A stretch of 64,000 bases of DNA from Hirundichthys speculiger (GCA_018398805.1 JAGFBZ010000683.1:62001-126000), one strand, 5' to 3'. Shown: positions 23,247-34,983, counted from the first letter of the stretch. Notes: generated by a model from the sequence alone, not told the origin. Program-made: numbers and translations.

Positions 23247-24150
23247 TGAACTACACTAACCTGGCAAGGCTATGCTAGGTTAGGCTACACTAACTAGACT
23301 AGACTATGCTAGATTAGGCTACACTAACTAGACTAGACTATGCTAGGTTAGGGTACACTAACTAGGGACAACTAGTACTATGCTAGGCTATGCTAGGTTA
23401 GGCTACACGAACTAGGGACACCTAGTGCTATGCTAGGTTAGGCTACAGTAACTGGACCAGGCTATGCTAGGTTAGGCTACACTAACTAGGGACACCTAGT
23501 ACTATGCTAGGTTAGGTTAAACTAACTAGACAAGGCAATGCTAGGTTAGGCTACACTAACTACACTAGGCAATGCTAGGTTAGGCTACACATACTAGAGA
23601 CACTTAGTCCTATGCTAGGCTATGCTAGATTAGGCTACACTAACTAGACTAGGCTAAGATAGGTTAGGTTAAAACTAACTAGACTAGGCTATGCTAGGTT
23701 AGGCTACACTAACTAAACTAGACTATGCTAGTTTAGGCTACACTAACTAGACTAGGCTATGCTAGGTTCTGCTACACTAACTAGACTAGGCTATGTTAGA
23801 TTAGGATACAATAACTAGGGTCAGCTAGTCCTAAGATAGGTTAGGGTAAACTAACAAGACTAGGCTAGGTTAGGCTACACTAACCAGATTAGGCTATGCT
23901 AGGTTAGACTACACTAACTAGACCAGGCTATCCTAGGTTAGGCTACACTACCTAGGGACACCTAGTGCTATGCTAGTCTCTGCTAGGTTAGGCTACACTA
24001 ACTAGGGACACCTAGTGCTATGCTAGGTTAGGCTACAGTAACTGGACCAGGCTATGCTAGGTTAGGCTACACTAACTAGGGACACCTAGTCATTTGCTAG
24101 GCTAGGATACACTAACTAGACCAGGATATGCTAGGTAAGGCTACACTAAC
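23247..24150 (+). repeat. Minisatellite of 34-bp and 40-bp units rich in CTAG and GGTTAGG
   Basis: About 900 bp of tandem units. One form is about 34 bp (ACTAACTAGACTAGGCTATG then CTAGGTTAGGCTAC). The other is about 40 bp, with AGGGACACCTAGTGC replacing the middle. Units are shuffled and some carry a duplicated GGCTATGCTA. Both unit types return in runs, which suggests segmental duplication inside the array. There are no unique spacers, so it is not a CRISPR-like array. No coding potential is apparent. Confidence 0.9.
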
Positions 24151-25479
24151 AAGGCTTGGTCAACATAACGCTAAACGTAGAGACAGAGAGTACTGTGGAC
24201 TATTTTATTACCATGTGTTCTGACTGCAGAACACGGTTATAAACACGGTTAGTGTCTTCACTTACTCTAAATAAGAGCCACTATATTTACAGCTCACGTA
24301 TCAAATTACAGAGAACGCAAAGGTCTGAGTAGCTGTCTGTCAAGGATGTGAAGCCTGTCTGCGGATGCCGAAATCATTCCTTGCTGCTGTAAAGTTGGAC
24401 ATTTTAACCAGGAGGTCAGTGGAGACTGGCGTTCGACGCTTTATCGAAGGAACAAACTAAGTTCCAGTTTAAGTCGCTCAGCTGCGTGTCCAGCGTGCAG
24501 AAACGGTTCAGGTGCGTCACCGTCAACATGGAGGAGGGGCCTCTGAAACACGTTCCCTCCTGATTGCCAGGGATCAGGCCGTGCACGTGTCTCTCTGTGT
24601 TTTGGGCACCGGTATCTGGGCGAAACACCTCCTCCCCGCCGCCGCTGCCAGGAGGTGACACATGGCCGGCTATGCATCATTTTCTGAGCGTTTGGCTGGA
24701 GCGGCGTCCCCTCAGTCTGCTTCCACAACCTGTAAAGAGGACATCCATCAGGACAGGTGTAATTTTCCACGCGCTCATGCTTCTCTGCTAATACAATTTG
24801 TTAACCAGTTGTTATGCGCTTTCTTTCTTTTTGGCTTGTTTTTTTGGATCTCAGGGTGTCGATCTCCGTGAACTTCACCGCTCATTTACTTTTACATTTT
24901 CTTTATGACTTCTAAATGTTTAGATTTTTTACTTTCAGGACACAGAAATTGAAAAAAAAAAAAAAAAAAAAGGGCTGCGTAGCTAATTCTGCATTTATCA
25001 AAACAGCAATTTTTTAAAATCCTGTTTAGCATGAAAAGAGCAGTGAAATTGCAGCTGAGAGGCAGCGATAATTTGGAGAAATAAGTGCTATTCCTCGGCT
25101 GAAAAAAGTGACATTGACGTGACCCAGAAAGACGAACCGTTGCTTCTGCTGCTTGTGCATCATCTTCTTCTTCTCTGCTTCAATTAAACGCTACAACCGC
25201 CTGGATCGTTACTAATTGGGAGTATTTTCCCCCTTTTTTTTTTTATTTTCTTGTTTCCATCCGGTATTCGATCGCTGCGCTGGATTGCAGGTTTTCCTCG
25301 ACAGCTTCCCACAATGCAGTTTAATTCTGGTTACGCAACACTAGATGTCACTCCAATGTTCCCAGATTAGTTTGATGTGACTGCGGTCGCCCACGGACGA
25401 GGTGGACATCCCCATTTTGCCTTTTAGTGCGGCTTCCACACGTCGGCTCGCCCGCCTTCACATCACATTACATCACAGA

Positions 25480-25506
25480 CCCCCCCCCCCCCCCCCCCCC
25501 CCCCCC
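25480..25506 (+). repeat. Poly-C tract
   Basis: An uninterrupted run of about 27 C. Confidence 0.9.
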
Positions 25507-26345
25507 GCGGTTGAGCGGCGGATCAAAAGCCGGTGTCATCCCGGTCGGGGATGCTGTCTCAGATAAGCAGATTTAAAGTGGGTGTTATTTGAGCAGAAAA
25601 CTGCGGAGGGGTTAGCGTTGTGGTGTGATCCCGGGTCTCGGGGGGGAGGCTCCCGCTTGTCAGAATGTGCTGTTGCAGGATCTTCCTGATGAAGTCATTA
25701 GGAAGTCATTAAGAAACCATTAAGAATCATTAAGTCGGCGAGGTGGCACTCCGATGCGCGCCACAGCGACGCGCCAGGCATCAGGAAAACTTGTTAATCA
25801 CGCAGTTTATTTGTTTCCCCAGTGTGAGACTGTAAATACTATGACAGTGTGTTGAAGTGTGCATCCTAATGAAAGTCTGTATTAGCTCCTCTGCCAGTGT
25901 GAGCTCCCGTCTCCAGAGGGGCCGCTCTCATCATCATCGCACGATGGCTGCCTCCTCGCCGGCGAACCCTCTAAAGCAATAAACAAGAGCGCACGATTCT
26001 GATCCCGTTCACTCATTTTCCCCGTTAATCGCCCAGGTGGCTGATTTATAAAACGGCAGTGATATCAGTTTGTTTCCGTCCTTTTCTGCTTCCGTTTGTC
26101 GTATACGCATCGGCTGCGTACAGGCCTCGGTGTTTTCCTAGCTGATTGTCTGCGACCGCTAGTAACGGCGCTAGCGGTGACAGGCTGGGGGGAGGAGGGC
26201 GCCGCTTGAAAATCCACTGAAGTGCTCTTATCTTACTCATTAGGCTTGGATGAGATGTCGCCTTCCCCCGTAATTATCTCCATACAGTAAATCTCTCATT
26301 AGGAGGTCGCTCTAAAGCAAACCCTGAGAGACGGCGAGGCTATCT

Positions 26346-26348
<3 letters not shown>

Positions 26349-26380
<32 letters not shown>
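26349..26380 (+). repeat. Poly-G tract
   Basis: About 32 consecutive G. Such a run can form G-quadruplex structures, and its assembled length is uncertain. Confidence 0.9.
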
Positions 26381-26382
<2 letters not shown>

Positions 26383-26875
26383 GATAGCTCAGGTGTCGCC
26401 GCCGTCGGGGAAGAGATGAGGCGCTAATGTTAAAACGGGTTTATAGCCGTTCGTTGTTAGGTATTTTAACTTCTTCATAAAGCAGCGCACACACAAAACA
26501 TCTTTCATTATGAGTAAATAAATAAATAAATTTAAAAAAAAGGGAAGATATCTTTAAGATATGATTTTCCAGGGATGCACTTATTTAAGCAACTGTGGGA
26601 TTTTATTTCTTCAGTCACTGGAGATTCCTGTACCCTTATTATAATAAAGGGATGCAGCAGCAGAGGTTTGATTTAATGAGTATATACTTTAAGTGGCTGT
26701 AATGAAGAGCCAATTAGCAAACTTGAAATATGGAGGGCAGAGTTAACCCGTGAACCCCGTGGATCCGGTACTGGGTCTATAAAAGTAGTATGACACCTCA
26801 GATTAACCCATGAAAGATCTCAGAAACAAGCATCGAATACTGGCACGAGATGAACAAATATAACAACTTCATACT

Positions 26876-27025
26876 GCTCACATGTGGACCAAGGCTCCAG
26901 GAACATTTATATACTGGCATCTGGACAGTGATTGATATAACCAACGTTATCTTATCTGGGAATATTCCACTTGACTCGGCGCTGGTATCGCTGCGCCAGG
27001 ATCCAACGGACCTTATTGGAAAATA
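26876..27025 (+). pseudogene. Possible LINE-1-like ORF2 C-terminal fragment
   Basis: One frame reads HMWTKAPGTFIYW. The next frame reads IWTVIDITNVILSGNIPLDS followed by ALVSL. Together these recall the C-terminal end of L1/Tx1-type ORF2 proteins, where a C-W-x-C and G-T-F-x-H-M-x-W segment precedes F-W-x-x-V and then I-P-x-x-P. A frameshift separates the two parts and no upstream reverse transcriptase is visible. The call is tentative. Confidence 0.35.
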
Positions 27026-27169
27026 AAATCCAGAGAATGTGTGGAAATATCGCAGGCAGAAAAGAATCGCAGATCTCAACTGCAAGGAAAGCGTTCGTTT
27101 GTGGGTTAAATGTAATGAATACGTGAACCTTTGGAATTTACTGGTTTTTGGCTTTTATTTGGCCTAAAC

Positions 27170-27470
27170 CAGTGGTTCTGAAACTTTTAATCCTGCGTAC
27201 ACCTGAGAAACTGTTCAGCAATTTTGAAATATATCCATATATGCCTTCAAAATTAGCTTTAAATTCACAGGCGAGATGTTTATTCCTTATTGTAGTTATA
27301 AATTGTTATCTGAATTTCTTTTGAAACATATTTATAATGCATTGTATGTTTCAGATTTAATAAAAATAAAAACAAAAGTGAAAATGTGGAGTCCTGACGT
27401 TCCCCCGCGTACCACCAGAGAGCGCTCGTGTACCACCGGTGGTACACATACCACAGTTTACGCACCACTG
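27170..27470 (+). mobile_element. hAT (Charlie-like) MITE, CAGTGGTTC...CACTG
   Basis: The left end is CAGTGGTTCTGAAACTTTT and the right end is the inverse of CAGTGGTGCGTAAACTGTGG. The flanks GCCTAAAC and GCCTATAA agree at 6 of 8 positions, consistent with an aged 8-bp duplication. A palindrome, TACCACCGGTGGTA, lies near 27431-27444. There is no coding capacity. Confidence 0.7.
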
Positions 27471-28588
27471 GCCTATAATGTGATACGAACTCCATATAAG
27501 TCACAATGACGGTTGTCTTAAAGGTGTCGAAGCATCCGTCGTCCATAAATGGAGACATTTTTGAACTACTAGAGGTGGACGTCCAAGAGAAAGGACAATA
27601 GTGGACTTTCAACCACAACACTGGGGAGCCATTTTATTAAATGATTAAACAAAAGTTGCTCAGCATTATCTACCTAAAGGGATAGATAATTCCCGAGTTT
27701 ACTAAAATATCCTCCAGCCAATATCCTGATAAATGGACCGCCTCATCGGCATGTCTTCAATGGTCCGTACAAGTCTGTTGAAGACCCATTAACTTCAGCC
27801 AGGTGTGCTGGAGCAGGTAAAACATCCACTCAGAGACTTATCTCCACAGAAATGACCTCCGGAGCAATTTTGGATAAAGATAACAGTCCAAAGTTCCTCC
27901 TGAGCGTCGTGAAGGTCTGATCCGGAGACGCTGAAGGAGCTCGTCGGAGCCGTCGGGAGCTTCAACGGGCTGTTGATGTCGAGAACAGAGACATAATTAA
28001 TCACCATCATCTTAAGCGCGTCGTTGCACATTTTTTAGGCAAATTAATGCAGAAAAACCAGCGATACGCCACGAGGGATCGCATTCTTGATCCCGACGTC
28101 TCGAAGGGGAAATGATTATAAATGCATCAGAGGACTGAATCCAGTTCTGCTCGCGAAGATCTCAAGTAGAAGCAGAGAAACAAACAAGGATGAACTGGAA
28201 CAGCCAGTCGGTCTTGAATCTTTTACGCGGCTCGTCGGCGACGGAGCACATGAAAACAACCTCGCCGTTTGTAGGAAGCGCTGCCTTCCGACCTAAATAC
28301 CCGTTTTTTTTTCTCCCCGGCCGGATGAATGTATTCATCAGAACCTCAGTCGTGCTGCTCTTTAATTTCAGAAACATACGAGGCTCCTTTTGAGCAGTTG
28401 TTCTAATATGTACTCGGCGATGAGTATCAGTCGTCCCCGTCGCGTTACGGGCTCCGTGTAGCCATCGGGGCCCTAAATCCCCCAGCATGCCCCTCTGTCT
28501 GCTGTTACCAAACATCTGAGATAAACAATAAAAATGCAGGTGTGTTGAACAAAGCTCCTTGTGCAGCCGCGGCTCAGTAAACGCTTCT
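27471..28588. other. Intergenic, no gene seen
   Basis: Unique sequence, no microsatellite of note. A 117-codon open frame on the minus strand (28162-28515) has no recognisable motif. Confidence 0.35.
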
Positions 28589-28862
28589 GTCTGCTATGGA
28601 GCTCCGTTTGGGTCATAATTCAATTTATTTTTATTTTTTATTATTATGAAATATTTCCCATTATTAATATAATGGTTTCGATTTATTATAAGAATGAGCT
28701 TTTACATAATAATGGCTTTGTTTTTCATAAGAATGATTTGTGTGTCAATCACAGCAGAGAGGGCGGAGCCATTTATGTGATTGGCTGCTCTTTCATTCAG
28801 GCATTAGCAACAGAACAGTGAATATCGATAGTGGGTGAGAGGAGCAATGTATATACTCCAGG

Positions 28863-28876
28863 CCAGTAGGTGGCAG
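28863..28876 (+). promoter_or_regulatory. CTCF-like motif inside a mobile element
   Basis: The sequence CCAGTAGGTGGCAG fits the CTCF core. Binding is not shown. Confidence 0.3.
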
Positions 28877-29172
28877 AATGCACCTCAGTTTACGGTTAAA
28901 AGTCTAATAAACTAATAAACGTCAAGCTTTCTCGTAGCTCAGTCCAAGCTGCCATAGCTACAATCGGACTAGGAGCGCACCTTGATGACGCCACGGCCCG
29001 CTGCTAACGGGACCTCACGGCCAAAACTAGTCGATGTCAGAGCGTAGAATGGAGAAGGATCAGCCAATGAGCGTGCAGGTCAACCACTGGCCCCGCCCAC
29101 TGGCAAAATGTCATTATTATGTAAAAGCTCATTCTTATGAAAAACGAAGCCATTATCTAAAACCTCATTGGC

Positions 29173-29922
29173 CACAGTTACATGATGTTTTTTTATTCGG
29201 AATTAATAATTCCGAATTAAATAATTCTGAATTAAACTATTTTCCTTTGAGTTTACATGGAAATAGTAATTCCAAATTGAGACTTACATGGAAAACACGT
29301 TTGTTCGGCTTTATCCAATTCTGCTTAAGGTCTGGGGGTTGGGAAGGGTTCTGATTGGATGGGGGGGGGCGGACGTCTTTACATCTACCGGAAGAAAACA
29401 AACTTAGCAACAACTCGATTAGCAACAACATTCCACTTATTTTTGACCTGGGTGGCGTCTCTATCTGTGAAACCTCCTTCATTTAACCTGGCCGCTTTGA
29501 AAAGCTCACAATTTTTATGTTTCCTGCCATCTGTTCTTTTAATTATTTCCAGTTCCTCCAAGCTATTTATTAAATAAATCGTCTCTGCTCTTGAACACCG
29601 TTTACTGCGTGCTGCCATCTTGAAACTTTGTTTTGAAAACAAGCCCAGCGCGGAATATAAGTGTCATCGTGACAGACGGGCAAGGGAGCTAGCATGCGCA
29701 GAAAGACGGGAATTAATTTAAAGTGGAATGAGTGTTTTCATGACCGCAGAATTATTCTATTTGGAATTAAAATGGGAATAAACCAGCCACTTACTTCGGA
29801 ACTAAGTTTAATTCAGAATTGACATTTTCATATAGAATTAGGTGTTTACATGGTAACTTTTATTCAGATTTAACTTTAATTCTGAATTAAAGAGGAATTA
29901 AACTTCCCATGTAAATGCACTG
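29173..29922 (-). mobile_element. PIF/Harbinger-like element, nested
   Basis: The termini are imperfect inverted repeats, CACAGTTACATGATG on the left and the inverse of CAGTGCATTTACATGGG on the right. They are followed inside by many GGAATTAA/TTAATTCC phrases. It contains a Myb/SANT-like reading frame, which in the PIF/Harbinger superfamily is the second gene besides the transposase. No DDE transposase is visible. The exact ends and the expected 3-bp TWA duplication could not be fixed. Confidence 0.6.
29385..29642 (-). CDS. Myb/SANT-like domain ORF of a Harbinger-type element
   Basis: An 85-codon uninterrupted frame. After an alternative start MAARSKR it reads SRAETIYLINSLEELEIIKR, then TDGRKHKN, ELFKAARL and DATQVKNKW. 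This is the pattern of the Myb/SANT-like (Myb_DNA-bind_4 type) domain, with the conserved D-G-R-K-H-K-N and Q-V-K-N-K-W blocks. In Harbinger elements a protein with this domain binds the transposon ends and helps the transposase enter the nucleus. The conserved N-terminal tryptophan is absent (C-S where W-S is usual), and the frame ends about 15 codons after the domain. It may be an exon or a truncated relic. The surrounding element lacks a transposase. Confidence 0.5.
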   Translation of the reverse strand: MFSKQSFKMAARSKRCSRAETIYLINSLEELEIIKRTDGRKHKNCELFKAARLNEGGFTDRDATQVKNKWNVVANRVVAKFVFFR

Positions 29923-30150
29923 ATTCTTAGATAAAAATAAAAAAATAAATAAATAATAATAAAGATATATTTAATAATAATTACATATTTTTATAATAAT
30001 GGGAAATATTTCATAATACACATATATTTAATAATAATGGGAAATATTTAATAATAATAAACATGTATTTCATAATAATGGATACATATTTCATAATAAT
30101 AGACTCATTTATTCATTGAATAATGACCCAAACGGGCCTCCATAGTCTGC

Positions 30151-30268
30151 AGCCGTCAAAGGATGTGGACTTAAACGCCTCTGACAGATGGCGTTCAGCT
30201 GGAATGCAGTTTTTATTTATTTATTTTTTATCTTTTTGTCCACACATTTGTCCACCCGCTCCCCAACA

Positions 30269-30299
<31 letters not shown>

Positions 30300-31800
30300 A
30301 AAAAAAAAAACACAACCTCCCCCTCCCCCCTCCACCCTAACTGACTTTATGACCCAGGTCGACCGCCTTCATTCAGGGATTAATCCTTGTTGTGTGTCAA
30401 CACATCAACTGGCAATTAATATGGAGATTTTGCTCCAGATGTGCCTGTAAAAGTGGAGTTTGGACTTGGCAGGCGGCGCCTCTGATCCATATGGGTCCGC
30501 CGCCGAGGCAATATTCCACCTGCTCCTGCAGCCATTATCTTTCACGCAGGCAAACAAATGCCCCAAATGAGAGCCGCAGCATTTGGTTGAACGGCGCTGA
30601 CGGGAGGGGGGGGGGGCGCTTCGCTCCGGCGGCATTCATACACACCTGGTTAGCGAGCGTTTAGGTGCGTCTTCCGTTATGCTAATTTCATCTCCTGGAG
30701 CTTGATGACGAGCTGCAGGCGTGACACCACGTTACTGCAGGATCAGGACTTTTCGGTCGACAAACTTTTTCTCCGTCGGACCGCATTGATGGCGCACGGC
30801 GGGGGGGTGGGAGGGGGTGGGGGGTGATGTAAAACCTGTCTGTTGCACTTCACCTCACCTGCTGCCTCACAAACACAGACAGCCCAGGAATCCTCAAACA
30901 AATTGAACCGAATTGCGCTAAATTACTTTTTTTTTTTTCCTTTGTATCGATCCTGCTTATTTTCAGGGCATGTAATTTAACACTCCTATTACCAGGCTTA
31001 TATATCATCTTTGTTTATAAAGAGAAGTCGATCAATAAAAAAATAATACTCTTTTTTTTTTTTTTTTTGAAGATGAATCAGCGCGCGACGCGACGCTTCG
31101 CTATTATCATTCAAAGGCGGCGTGGCGAGCTGATCCGTGTTAGATGTTCTGTCACAGCTCCAGTGGCTCCAGGTCTGATCTGCCCGGCGGCGTGGAGGCG
31201 TCGAAATAAAACAACAGACCGGAGCAGATAAAAGACACGCCTCCCGTCCTCTCGGTCAGGTGCAGGCGGCTCGCAGCTGAGATGTCGTGTTAGCTCCCGC
31301 CGAGACGATCGGCTGCGTCAAGAACGATTGTTAACTGCTGTTTAAAAGCAGCAAACTGTGGCTTTCCCTCCACAGGATGGACTCTGATAGAAATAGAAAT
31401 ATAAAAGGCTTTTTAAAAAATTCTACATGTATTGAATAATCCCAAGGAGGTTTGAGCACCTTTCACTTAATCAGCCGCCCCCTTAGTTCGATACCTTAGA
31501 TAAAAATTGAGGGAACACGTTTAGTCTGGTTTGTTAGAAGGTCCCGGTTTGTTTGGCGTTCATATTTGAACATCGAAAAGACCGAGAAGACACAACCGCG
31601 CAAATGTGGAAAAGGTCACAGCCTGATTAGACAGATGGCGTGGTGTGTTTGGACCTGGACTGAGACCGACCTCTCTGAGGGGTCTCGCGGTCTCTGTGTT
31701 GTAGTAGTTTCATCAAGGCGAACCTGCCAGGTGCGAACGAACACCTGGCAGGTGCACCACGAACCTCCCTCATTATCACCACGAACTCCCTCATTAAAAA
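30151..31800. other. Intergenic, no gene seen
   Basis: Unique sequence with a C-run joined to an A-run (30268-30311), a G-rich patch (30804-30825) and T-runs (30929-30940, 31051-31068). No gene is recognised. Confidence 0.4.
30268..30311 (+). repeat. Poly-C/poly-A tract
   Basis: About 22 C followed by about 21 A. Confidence 0.9.
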
Positions 31801-31825
31801 ATATACCCACAGTGCCGTGAAAAGG

Positions 31826-33610
31826 AACCCACAACAACGTCTAAAGGACCGCGGGCCTCGCTGGCCTCAGCTGAGGTCAGAGTTCATGACCCGGCAATCA
31901 GAAAGAGTCCCAGCGACAAAAACCGCCGCCGCTGACCAGAAACGACGTAAACGCTCGTCTCTCTTCTGCCCAAAAAAAAAAACATCGTCCTGTCCTGTTT
32001 CAGGGATGTAACAATATGGAAAATTTGATATCTCATTTATCACGGTTTACAATATTATCGCGATATTCTTAATTGCTGTACAAATGTCTAAAAAACACAT
32101 ACATATTTAATACATTATTTGTTTAAAAAACAAAAACACTCAGGTTTACGATATTATCGCGGTATTCTTAATTGCTGTACAAATGTCTAAAAAACACATA
32201 CATTTTAATAATTTCACAAAATGTGAGTTTCTGTTAAACATCAGAAGCCAAAATTTTATCAAAATGAAACTTTCACATTAAAAGGGCAAACAACTGGTAC
32301 AGAAAGAGGTTAAATTTTATAAATTTACAAAATAAATAACAGGAACAAAGTTTATTTGTCTGCTGCAAATTTAAAGAAACACTTTAACAACCATAGTAGG
32401 TCAAAATATGCAAACAATTATCTGGAACAAAAATTATAGTGCAAATTCAAATGAAATAAACTTTGGACTTTAAGCTGAACCTTAAATACGTATAAATGTG
32501 CAAATAAACAGTTGTTTAGGAGCCAAATATGTTGTTCTGAATTGTAGTTCACTCTGTGTGTCTGTGGGTGTCGCTGTGTTGTTACCTGAGGGTCAGGTAT
32601 AAAGGTAGCTGCCTGTTATTGGTTAGCTGTTTGACCGCTGTGGCGCTAACTGCCGGCGTTATGGTTGTCGGATCAGTTAATGGAATAAATTAATATTTTA
32701 ACTGCATCAGAAGAACATCGTTACGGTCATTTTTCGATCAACATGCAACGGTAACGTTTGCGAAATGTGAGTTAGCGAAGCGCGTCAACCAGGTTACTCT
32801 TGGTCAAACATCTCAGTAGCTTGAAGCATTAGCCTTAGCTCCTTCAAGTTGCTTCTACAAATTATAATAAAATGTAAACAAGTGCTTTGCAGACAGAATA
32901 AATGTCCTCCACTAGTTGTCCCTCTGTATTCTTAAAAGAAAATAAAAATATGCCCAGACCTTGGATTTTGTCATTTTAGTGGGTTTATAAACGTTACGAT
33001 GCCGATGTCACAAGCTACATATTCACGCGAGACACAGTCAAGAGTCGCTCGCAGACTTGAATGAGGTTGATATTACATATTCCGTTATTCAACCGCGATA
33101 ATGAGATGAAGTCAAACATAAACGGTAATCGTTATCACGTAAAATTTTACCGCGATTTACCGTAATACCGCTAACCGTTCCATCCCTAGCCCTGTTACAT
33201 CTGTCATAAAAGTAACGCAGCACTTCAGAAAGAGAAGATCACACCGACAGTCAAGTATGGCGGTGGTAGCGTGATGGTCCGGTCGCTGCGCCGCTGCTTC
33301 AGGACCTGGACCGCCTGCTGTGGTTGACGGAACCATGAGTTCTGCTCCCCACCAGAACTTCCCGAAGGAGGACGTCCGGCCGTCAGTCGCTGACCTCAAG
33401 ATGAGGTCACACCAGCAAGTCCACCTCTGAATGGTCAAAGTCCAGACTTGAATCCAACTGAGATGCCGCGGTACGACCTTAAAAACCGTCCGATGTGGGT
33501 TGGACCGACCGCAGCGCCGTGAAGGACTCATGACCAGTTATCTCAACCGCTGGGCTGCAGTCGCTGCTGCTGAGGATGAAAAACCAGTTATCAGGTTCAG
33601 GCGGCAGTTA
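31826..33610 (+). pseudogene. Tc1-like transposase pseudogene (split)
   Basis: Nucleotide phrases match the coding region of fish Tc1 transposases. Before the insertion there are AACGTCTAAAGGACCGCGGG and GGCCTCAGCTGAGGTCAGAG. After it there are GGCGGTGGTAGCGTGATGGT, GCTTCAGGACCTGGACCGCC and CAAAGTCCAGACTTGAATCC, the last corresponding to the S-P-D-L-N-P block around the third catalytic residue. The segment between the N-terminal part and the first catalytic block is shortened, and frameshifts are frequent. The insertion of the hAT at 32001-33189 breaks what remains. It is not functional. Confidence 0.8.
32001..33189 (+). mobile_element. hAT-type element nested in the Tc1 relic
   Basis: The left end is CAGGGATGTAACAATATGG and the right end is the inverse of CTAGGGATGGAACGG. 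The flanks TCCTGTTT and CCCTGTTA agree at 6 of 8 positions. Near both ends are CGCGATATTATCG-like phrases, and a stretch of about 70 bp is directly repeated at 32044-32098 and 32145-32200. No transposase is recognised in the 1.2 kb. Confidence 0.75.
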
Positions 33611-33654
33611 AATCCAGCAGTTACGCTTGTTTACTGTAGGTGCAATAAAACCTT

Positions 33655-34310
33655 CCCAGCAACGTCGTAGAGGGATGCTCCACCAGCATCCGCGGTTGCT
33701 AAATTACGAGTAGATATTTAATTTATTTATTTGATTTTTTTTTGTCAGACCGCTGCTGTTTTGGAGGCTCCTCAGCTTTTTTCTGTCCTTTATGTCCTTG
33801 TAAATACGTGCATGTGCATTATACAGCTGTTTATATTCCACCTCTGCTGAGATTAAAAGTTTCCTCCGTTTCTCAGTGAGAATTTCATTAAAGAACTACA
33901 AATAAACAACATTCCACCCCGCCGCCTCAGAAGTTGGCTATATTTCACCTCGGCGGGTGGGTAGGTGGGTCGAGCAGATCCTGGAGAGACTGACCCCGCC
34001 CACCGCCCTCCCAGAGCCCCGCCCCTTCGTCTCTGTCATGGAAAAACACTGAACACCACCTTCCATGTGGTTTGCGCCTCGACTAACGCGTCGCGCTGCA
34101 TCGTGAAAGCGTCAGAGATCACGTCTGAGCGTATTTGATGAAGCGTGTGTTGCAGGTTTTTGGCTTTCGTACCTCGTAGCTGGCGGTTGTGGCTTTCTGG
34201 AACAGAAATATCTGGCTTCAGACTGAGATACTACAGATGGAATTAAAAATAAACTGAGATGTTGGTTTGCCATTAAGGAACGTAGCGTGACGTCATTGCA
34301 GCTGGACAGT
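33655..34310. other. Intergenic, no gene seen
   Basis: Unique sequence; a short GGTGGGT run near 33955-33970. Nothing else recognised. Confidence 0.35.
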
Positions 34311-34983
34311 TGGGATGCACAATAACTGTTTTTTTAAACCGATACCGATAACCGATAACTTTCAGCTCCTAAAGGCCGATACTGATAACCGATAACACAC
34401 ACATATACCTAAGATCATTACATCAATACTATGAACAAAACCAAAAACTGTTTTGACTCTTTAAATGAACAGATATTTATTTTTTCCAATGAAAAACTAT
34501 TGTCAAGCCTCTCAAACATTTTCATAAAGCTATCAAACAAACCTATTTGATATCTCACATCAGCTTAAATAAGGTTCATTACTGACTGATATAAAAAATA
34601 AAGGCTCCTTGAACTGATGGAAATACATGCATCAAAATTACTAACTGAAAAAATTCATTCCTAAATGACAATAAAAAAAATAATGCACAGGTCATAATGT
34701 ACTGACACAAGTTAGACTTGTCTGTGTAAATAAACTGAAAAATTGCACTCCATAGTAACAAAGAAATACATTTAAAGGATTTTGGCTTGTGGTTCCATTC
34801 AAATGAATGCCTTTAATCAAAGTAAATGAGGTTTAGTAGTTTTTGTTTTTTTAATCTCATGGAAGCTTTAGATGAGAGGGATGATGGCGATGAGCAGAGA
34901 GGAGAGGAGAGGTTGACTTACTGCTGGCTAGCTCACGTTAGCTCATGTTAGCTCACGTTAGCGTGATTTCAAAACTCCATGGA

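Larger units (their letters stand above)
24160..26740. other. Intergenic, no gene seen
   Basis: Unique sequence with an A-run (24952-24971), a poly-C tract (25480-25506) and a poly-G tract (26349-26380). Open frames at 24416-24871 are overlapping and unsupported. Confidence 0.4.
28595..30144. mobile_element. Large palindromic element with 6-bp target duplication, interrupted
   Basis: The ends are inverted repeats, TATGGAGCTCCGTTTGGGTC on the left and the inverse of TATGGAGGCCCGTTTGGGTC on the right. GTCTGC flanks both sides (28589-28594 and 30145-30150). Sub-terminal AATAATGGGAAATATTTCAT phrases occur in inverted orientation on both sides. A second inverted pair lies at about 28689-28737 and 29109-29157. 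A Harbinger-like element is inserted at about 29173-29922. No gene of its own is recognised, and the superfamily is not assigned. Confidence 0.75.
31802..33650 (+). mobile_element. Second Tc1/mariner relic, interrupted by a hAT
   Basis: The left end TATACCCACAGTGCCGTGAA resembles the terminus of a widespread fish Tc1/mariner family. A decayed transposase gene follows. A hAT element is inserted at 32001-33189; the Tc1 sequence resumes at 33190 with CCCTGTTACATCTG. The right terminus is degenerate, so the end is approximate. Confidence 0.8.

Noticed and set aside
23247..24150. CRISPR-like repeat array
   Set aside because: Units are contiguous with no unique spacers of constant length, and the context is eukaryotic.
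26349..26380. Poly-G, poly-C and poly-A tracts as functional G-quadruplex or tail signals
   Set aside because: Homopolymers of this kind are common in fish DNA and their lengths are unreliable in assemblies. I found no nearby feature giving them a role.
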